Shown here piece after piece: positions 60,318 to 64,000 of a DNA stretch of 64,000 bases. Under the pieces are notes generated by a model, which had not been told where the DNA came from, searched no databases, and saw nothing but the letters and a program-made list of their open reading frames with translations. How positions within the stretch are numbered: position 1 is the stretch's first letter; each line of letters opens with the position of its first letter. Origin of the DNA: Oryzias latipes (lineage: Eukaryota; Chordata; Actinopteri; Beloniformes; Adrianichthyidae); assembly GCF_002234675.1 (NCBI RefSeq), contig NC_019862.2, forward strand, positions 31,316,389-31,380,388, given 5' to 3'. Both the position numbers and the translations under genes were made by a program.

Positions 60318-61042
60318 CAGCACACACATGGATTGTGTTCGGGCTCACTTCCTCTTTCCCCCCCCCAGCTCAACCAGATCGGAGTTTGTCCGCTCGTGAG
60401 TTAACGGCGGCTAGCAAGCTAACAGTTAACGCCGTCCACTTCCGAAAGGTCAGAGGGGGTCTAATCAGTCCCACTTTACTGCTAAAAACAGCCCAAATCA
60501 GGTTAAATACCCAGTCTAACTATACAAAACAAGCACATCCACGGAAAATCGGCATTCAACTAACTCTGGGCGGCAAACTTAGTGACTTAAACTTGGTGTT
60601 TTTAGCAGAACTAAAGGAGGCGTCAGTGACCCAGAGCCGCTCCACCAGACCAGGCGTCCCGTATTCCCAACTCTGTCGGGACCGACCACCCCAAGCAAAG
60701 GCCGGGGCCAAACCCCTCCGGGCTCCGTCAGCCTCGCGTCGTTGATGAAGTTTAATGAGGCAGCCCGACACTCACTGGCGAGCTGTTAGCCGACATGCTA
60801 GCTAGCTAGCTACGCCCTTACGCCGTCCCCAAAGAGAATCCAGAAACTTTTCAGAGTCACAGCACGACTAAACTTCCAAAAAGAGACGCCGCGGGGAAAC
60901 AAACTCCCCGTTTCCATGAGGTCACTTGAACCAACACCGCTACAGTTTCGGAACTCACAACAGTCAGAAGCCAAAGAGCTCCGGCGCCGTTACATTTGAG
61001 TTGTAGGAGTGTTACCTGAGTGAGAGACAGACTGGCAGCCAT
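42359..61042 (-). CDS. eps15: Epidermal growth factor receptor substrate 15 (complete, 25 coding exons)
   Basis: Endocytic adaptor of clathrin-coated pits. Exons, 5' to 3': 61042-61016, 58857-58816, 58279-58190, 58112-58065, 57963-57868, 57743-57675, 57415-57290, 56229-56170, 55479-55249, 55055-54910, 54714-54558, 54209-54127, 50828-50756, 49132-48971, 48901-48704, 48599-48219, 48136-48059, 47070-46908, 46800-46756, 46660-46272, 45841-45772, 45699-45629, 44472-44337, 44263-44046, 42499-42359. All phases join: 1,099 aa (human about 896). EH1 is about residues 9-105 ([14 protein letters not shown]). EH2 about 120-215 carries an EF-loop, [15 protein letters not shown]3 about 264-360 starts [16 protein letters not shown] coiled coil spans about 375-600, then about 16 DPF motifs that bind AP-2 (735-1050), the proline-rich [14 protein letters not shown], and the C-terminal [21 protein letters not shown]. 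The C terminus ([15 protein letters not shown]) marks EPS15, not EPS15L1. Extra length lies in the EH2-EH3 linker, exon 16 and the DPF exon. Confidence 0.97.
42500..44045. other. Last intron of eps15
   Basis: Nothing recognised beyond short CA-rich stretches around 43,130-43,200. Open frames on both strands look fortuitous. Confidence 0.5.
44141..44178 (-). repeat. Coding (TCC)n microsatellite in eps15
   Basis: A GGA/GAG triplet repeat on the plus strand encodes a run of about 11 serines in eps15 exon 24, between the proline-rich segment and the last DPF motif. Slippage here would change protein length without shifting frame. Confidence 0.9.
47726..47754. repeat. Poly(T) tract
   Basis: A run of 29 T in the eps15 intron between exons 18 and 17; it reads as poly(A) in the gene's sense. 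Confidence 0.95.
49474..50234. mobile_element. hAT-type non-autonomous transposon in an eps15 intron
   Basis: The ends CAGAGGTCACCGAAC and, inverted, CAGTGGTGTCCAACC form imperfect terminal repeats. The flanking octamers CTACAGAT (49,466-49,473) and CTATAGAA (50,235-50,242) match at 6 of 8. The 761-bp interior is AT-rich with no transposase. Confidence 0.7.
52387..53143. mobile_element. hAT-type non-autonomous transposon in an eps15 intron
   Basis: The left end CAGGAGTCAGAAACC and inverted right end CAGGGGTCGGCATCC form the terminal repeats. The octamers GCTTAATG (52,379-52,386) and GCTTAGTG (53,144-53,151) match at 7 of 8, supporting an 8-bp duplication. GGCTCCGGAGCCGC near the right end is a typical hAT subterminal palindrome. 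No transposase is present. Confidence 0.82.
53222..53650 (+). repeat. Interspersed repeat, copy A in an eps15 intron
   Basis: Partner of the inverted copy at 18,885-19,325. It contains GCCGGGTATCGAACCAGCGA and TTCAATGGAGGCAGAAATCC. The two copies differ by scattered substitutions and small indels, so they are not recent duplicates. Confidence 0.75.
56356..56377. repeat. Poly(C) tract
   Basis: A run of 22 C in an eps15 intron, 127 bases upstream of exon 8 in gene sense; it appears as poly(G) in the transcript. Confidence 0.9.
56805..56824. repeat. Poly(C) tract
   Basis: A run of 20 C in the same eps15 intron as the preceding tract. The rest of the intron (56,230-57,289) shows no element. Confidence 0.9.
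58955..59210. mobile_element. Diverged fragment related to the 16,576-16,996 MITE
   Basis: It shares CGTCGCTTTTAGCC-like, GCCTCAGAGTTGT and GGGACCATT blocks in the same order as the intact copy, and starts with CCACTCCCATCA. It has no clean ends or TTAA flanks. It lies in eps15 intron 1. Confidence 0.55.
60233..60316. repeat. (TG)42 microsatellite
   Basis: A pure dinucleotide run of 84 bases in eps15 intron 1. Alternating purine-pyrimidine sequence of this length can adopt Z-DNA. It generates spurious open frames on both strands. Confidence 0.97.
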
Positions 61043-61200
61043 AGTGTTTCTGCTTCCCACTGCCTTCATTCTGCTGTGCTGCAGGGCGCAGACGGGGCTC
61101 GCTGGAAAACCCGGAGCTGGACCTCCGCGCAGGAACGGGCGCGAGGCGGGCAGCTTTCAGGGAAATGTGACGTCAATTCACGTCGAACATGTCAAAATAA
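61043..61200 (-). promoter_or_regulatory. Putative eps15 promoter with a consensus CRE
   Basis: GC-rich sequence around the first exon continues into intron 1 (about 60,400-61,015). A perfect palindromic cAMP-response element TGACGTCA lies at 61,168-61,175, 126 bases upstream of the ATG, a usual distance for a functional CRE in a TATA-less promoter. A GCTAGCTAGC cluster is at about 60,796-60,811 in intron 1. The transcription start is not determined. Confidence 0.55.
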
Positions 61201-61751
61201 AACACCCTAATTATGAATAAAATAAAACTGAATTGAACATAACATAATATTAATGTTTACTGTATGTATCCGTGCAAATATATTTATTATTAGGGGTAAT
61301 CATGTCACAAATTTAACATCTTTTATTTTCTTTATTTTTCAATTTATTAATATCTTCATTAAATTGATATCAAAATTAATGTATTTTTCTTTTTATTGCT
61401 TGAAATAAACATTCATCTACATTATATTGAGTTGTTAGAAAAATTTGGCATTTCCAATATGAACGTACATTTTTTCAGAGTAAAAGAACAAATGTAAACA
61501 TTTAGTGATCCCTCACATTTGCCAAGAAAGAATAGATTTTTGCCTCATCTTCAATCATTTTTCAAGTTTTGAATTTCAGCAGTTGGATTCAACATTTTGT
61601 TAGCATGTATCATGTCAAATTAAATAAAAAACGAGTGAAATTTAATTATAAAACAGTTTAAGCTGACAATACTCAAGTCAACTTCCTGTATTGACAACAA
61701 GAGTATTTAAATTCACACACAGGGAAAAAAGGGTTTAATTCTTCGGTGGCT
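61201..61751. other. Short AT-rich spacer between calreticulin and eps15
   Basis: Only about 0.7 kb separates the calreticulin poly(A) signal from the eps15 start codon. No further feature is seen, so the two genes are closely spaced head-to-tail. Confidence 0.6.
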
Positions 61752-61757
61752 TTTATT
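61752..61757 (-). terminator. Candidate calreticulin poly(A) signal
   Basis: A minus-strand AATAAA lies 720 bases downstream of the calreticulin stop, just before the AT-rich spacer. It gives a 3'UTR of about 0.7 kb. Confidence 0.6.
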
Positions 61758-62477
61758 GGACAAAGCACCTTTCTACTGCAACAGTTGAGAAATGTCTTTT
61801 CCTTCCATTAGTACAAAACGAGTCTTACAAAAAGGAGCATCTTTGAGAGTGTTTGGGGTACAGCAGTGCAGAAAAGTTGAAATTATGAATGAATTGCAGT
61901 TCACATGAAGAAAAAACAACCTGATAAGATCTACTGCTCCTGGGCTGTTCTTAATGAAAACCACATCTGAGAGTTCAGTTCATGCGCAGCGACAGAAACG
62001 GTGTCAAACAGAAACTGATGGAAGCGACTGCATCTGTTTCCACTCCAGATTACCCCCCCAACAGCAGTAGATCCTCTCCACTCTGTTTAAATAGGATCCC
62101 CCATTTTTGGACAAAAAACAGACAAAACAAAAGACAAACAAAACAGATGAGGTAAACAAACATTTCTACGGCACGGTCCATCTTTTGTTTCTGTCACAAC
62201 TTCCTAAAAATCCAGGTTCCTTTTAAAATAAATCCCATTTTTCCTGTTCTGCTGACATTTCTGATCCTGACATTCAATAATAGATTGTGTTTTTCCAATT
62301 TTCCTAGTACAGATAGTAGTGATGGCTCAGGAAAACAACAGAAATGCCCCTTTTGACCCCTCCCCCCCTTTTGTAAACAAATGAAAAGTCTGTCCCTCCC
62401 ATGGGGAGTCAGACGCCGGGGTCTGCCTTTTCCGTCTCCAGCGGCCCACTGATGCACAGTCTGAGCAGTTTCTGAGC

Positions 62478-63949
62478 TTACAGCTCATCCTTCACCGCGT
62501 CCGGGCTTTCGTCCTCCTCTTCCTCCAGTTCAGGCTCCTCTCCGTCTTCTTCCTCTTCGTCTTCCTCCTCCTCCTCCTCCTCCTCCTTGTCCTCTTCTTC
62601 ATCCTCATCTTTCCTCTTCTTATCCTCCTCCTCGCGCTTCTTCCTCTCCTCTTCGTCTTGGCTTTCCTTCATCTTCCTCTCTGCATCCTGAAGGGAAAAA
62701 AAAAAAACATGTTAAAAACAAAAAAAAAACCTGAAAAAACAAAAGAGGGAATTTTCGGAACGTTGGAGCTCCGATTATGGGATTGGTACTAAGGAGCAGG
62801 CAGATCACCGTTATGTTTAGTCAAGTCTCAGAAGGAGTCGTGTCAAAACAAGGTTAACCGGAGATTCCACTCATCTTAGATGTCATCTTCAGCATATTAA
62901 ATGAGACGGGTTAATGTGATGTCATCCCAGCAGCAGGCAGTGACCCTCAGCTGGAAAAACGTCCAACCAAAACAGTCACCTTAGTTTTGCCCCAGGTGTC
63001 ATTGCCCACTTCCTCTGCCAGGTTGGGATCATTAGTAATCAGGAAGTTGTCAAAGATGGTACCCGACTTCACCTACAAAAAACAGAAGCCAGAGACAAAA
63101 GGTCAAAGCCGGAGCTTTAATGAATCAGGTGAAGCTGTGGAGTCGCCGACGGCCGACGTTTACCTGCCACAGGTCGAGCCCGATCACGCCGATGCTGTCG
63201 TATTTGTAGATCTCTGGGTCGGCCGTGTACTCGGGGTTGTCGATCTCAGGATGGATCCACTTGCCCTTGTAGGCGGGGTTATCGATCTCTCTGGCATTCC
63301 AGTCGCCCTGGGACAGCAAACCGGCACAGGGAAAACTTTTAAAGCGGACTGAATTTAAAGTGTTAATCAAATTAGAGATTCAAATTTTAATCTGGAAAAA
63401 TAAACTCTGTTTAATTCAGGACAGGAAAAGCAAACAAAAATTGGTGATTAGTCCAAAGTATAAAGGAGCCTTGATTCCCTTTTTCCAAATAAACTGCCCT
63501 TCAGATGAAACCTGACCTTCGATGACGCTGCATACCTTATAATCCGGGTTAGCAATCATGGGCGGCTCCCATTCTCCGTCCATCTCATCGTCCCAGTCTT
63601 CGGGCTTTTTGGCATCCGGATCAGGGATGTTCTCAGGTTTGTCCCAATCCTAAAGACCACAGATTAGAGCAGACACAATGCTTTGTAAATACCGTAAAGT
63701 AACACGGCAAACAAAGGGATTTGGGAAAAGCCGAGGTACCTCTGGTTTCTTATCGTCTGGATCAGGAATCTTCTCCCGGTCATCCCAGTCCTCTGGCTTC
63801 TTGGCGTCGGGGTCTTTAATCTTCTTGGGTGGAAGGAAGTCCCAGTCTTCCTCCAGGTTTCCAGACTCCACCTTCTTGTTGTCGATTTTCACCTCGTAAG
63901 TGTTGTCGGGGTTAACGACGAGTGTGTACAAATGCGTGAACTCGTCATC
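62478..63949 (-). CDS. calr: Calreticulin, C-terminal five coding exons (5' part outside window)
   Basis: Calreticulin is a Ca2+-binding lectin chaperone of the ER lumen. Exons, 5' to 3' within the window: 63949-63740, 63649-63536, 63307-63164, 63072-62980, 62687-62478; all are phase 0, 256 residues. The first carries [20 protein letters not shown] and [20 protein letters not shown]. The P-domain repeats follow: PEDWDD/IPDPD type 1 motifs, then [17 protein letters not shown] and [10 protein letters not shown] type 2 motifs. Next come [20 protein letters not shown] of the lectin fold and a C-terminal tail of almost only Glu, Asp and Lys that ends in KDEL, the ER-retrieval signal. The N-terminal signal peptide and lectin half lie beyond 64,000. 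The position next to eps15 suggests the paralogue that mammals keep as Calr4, but the window cannot settle this; the symbol denotes the family. Confidence 0.95.
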
Positions 63950-64000
63950 CTGCAGAGAAGACGGTTGGTGTTTGAAACGGAGCGCAAAGGCCGAGTTGAG

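Noticed and set aside
60092..60745. 217-codon open frame in eps15 intron 1
   Set aside because: It runs through the (TG)42 microsatellite and CpG-rich intron sequence on the strand opposite to eps15.
42359..61042. Alternative assignment of the EH-domain gene to eps15l1
   Set aside because: [29 protein letters not shown], the C terminus [15 protein letters not shown] with [11 protein letters not shown], and linkage to ttc39a and rnf11 all point to EPS15.

Overview
The window is nuclear DNA of a ray-finned (teleost) fish. It contains split vertebrate genes with GT-AG introns. The introns are full of microsatellites, Tc1-, hAT- and piggyBac-type DNA transposons, tRNA-derived SINEs and decayed non-LTR retrotransposons, a mix typical of percomorph fish. 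There is no bacterial or organellar signature. All four genes lie on the minus strand.

Layout, low to high coordinates. (1) 1-14,048: coding exon 1 of rnf11 at 13,926-14,048. The rest is inferred to be its first intron, made almost entirely of nested transposable elements; no later rnf11 exon was found, so they should lie beyond position 1. (2) 14.8-37.5 kb: complete ttc39a, 20 coding exons whose splice phases all fit, giving a modelled 600 aa. A second, intronic first exon at 33,224-33,261 has the same phase and gives a 561-aa form. (3) 37.5-40.9 kb: intergenic, with a LINE tail and a complete but broken Tc1-like element. (4) 40.9-61.04 kb: complete eps15, 25 coding exons, modelled 1,099 aa, with three EH domains, a coiled coil, about 16 DPF motifs and a C-terminal ubiquitin-interacting motif. 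(5) 61.7-64 kb: the 3' five coding exons of a calreticulin gene ending in the ER-retrieval signal KDEL; its 5' part lies beyond the window.

rnf11, ttc39a, eps15 and a calreticulin paralogue form the conserved block around human 1p32.3 (from memory). Rnf11 and Eps15 both act in ubiquitin-dependent endocytic sorting, calreticulin is an ER lectin chaperone, and Ttc39a is a TPR protein of poorly known role. They look like linked neighbours, not a pathway cluster.

The most notable non-genic structures are: a three-level nest LINE > hAT > MITE with an intact 8-bp target duplication; a GC-rich 1.2-kb retroposon with a 15-bp target duplication and A-rich tail, lying inside a MITE; a 26-copy 41/37-bp minisatellite next to a perfect 28-bp-arm inverted repeat; and a pair of ~440-bp repeats in opposite orientation in ttc39a and eps15. 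No wholly new biological system was identified. All calls come from reading the sequence by eye; no database search was run.
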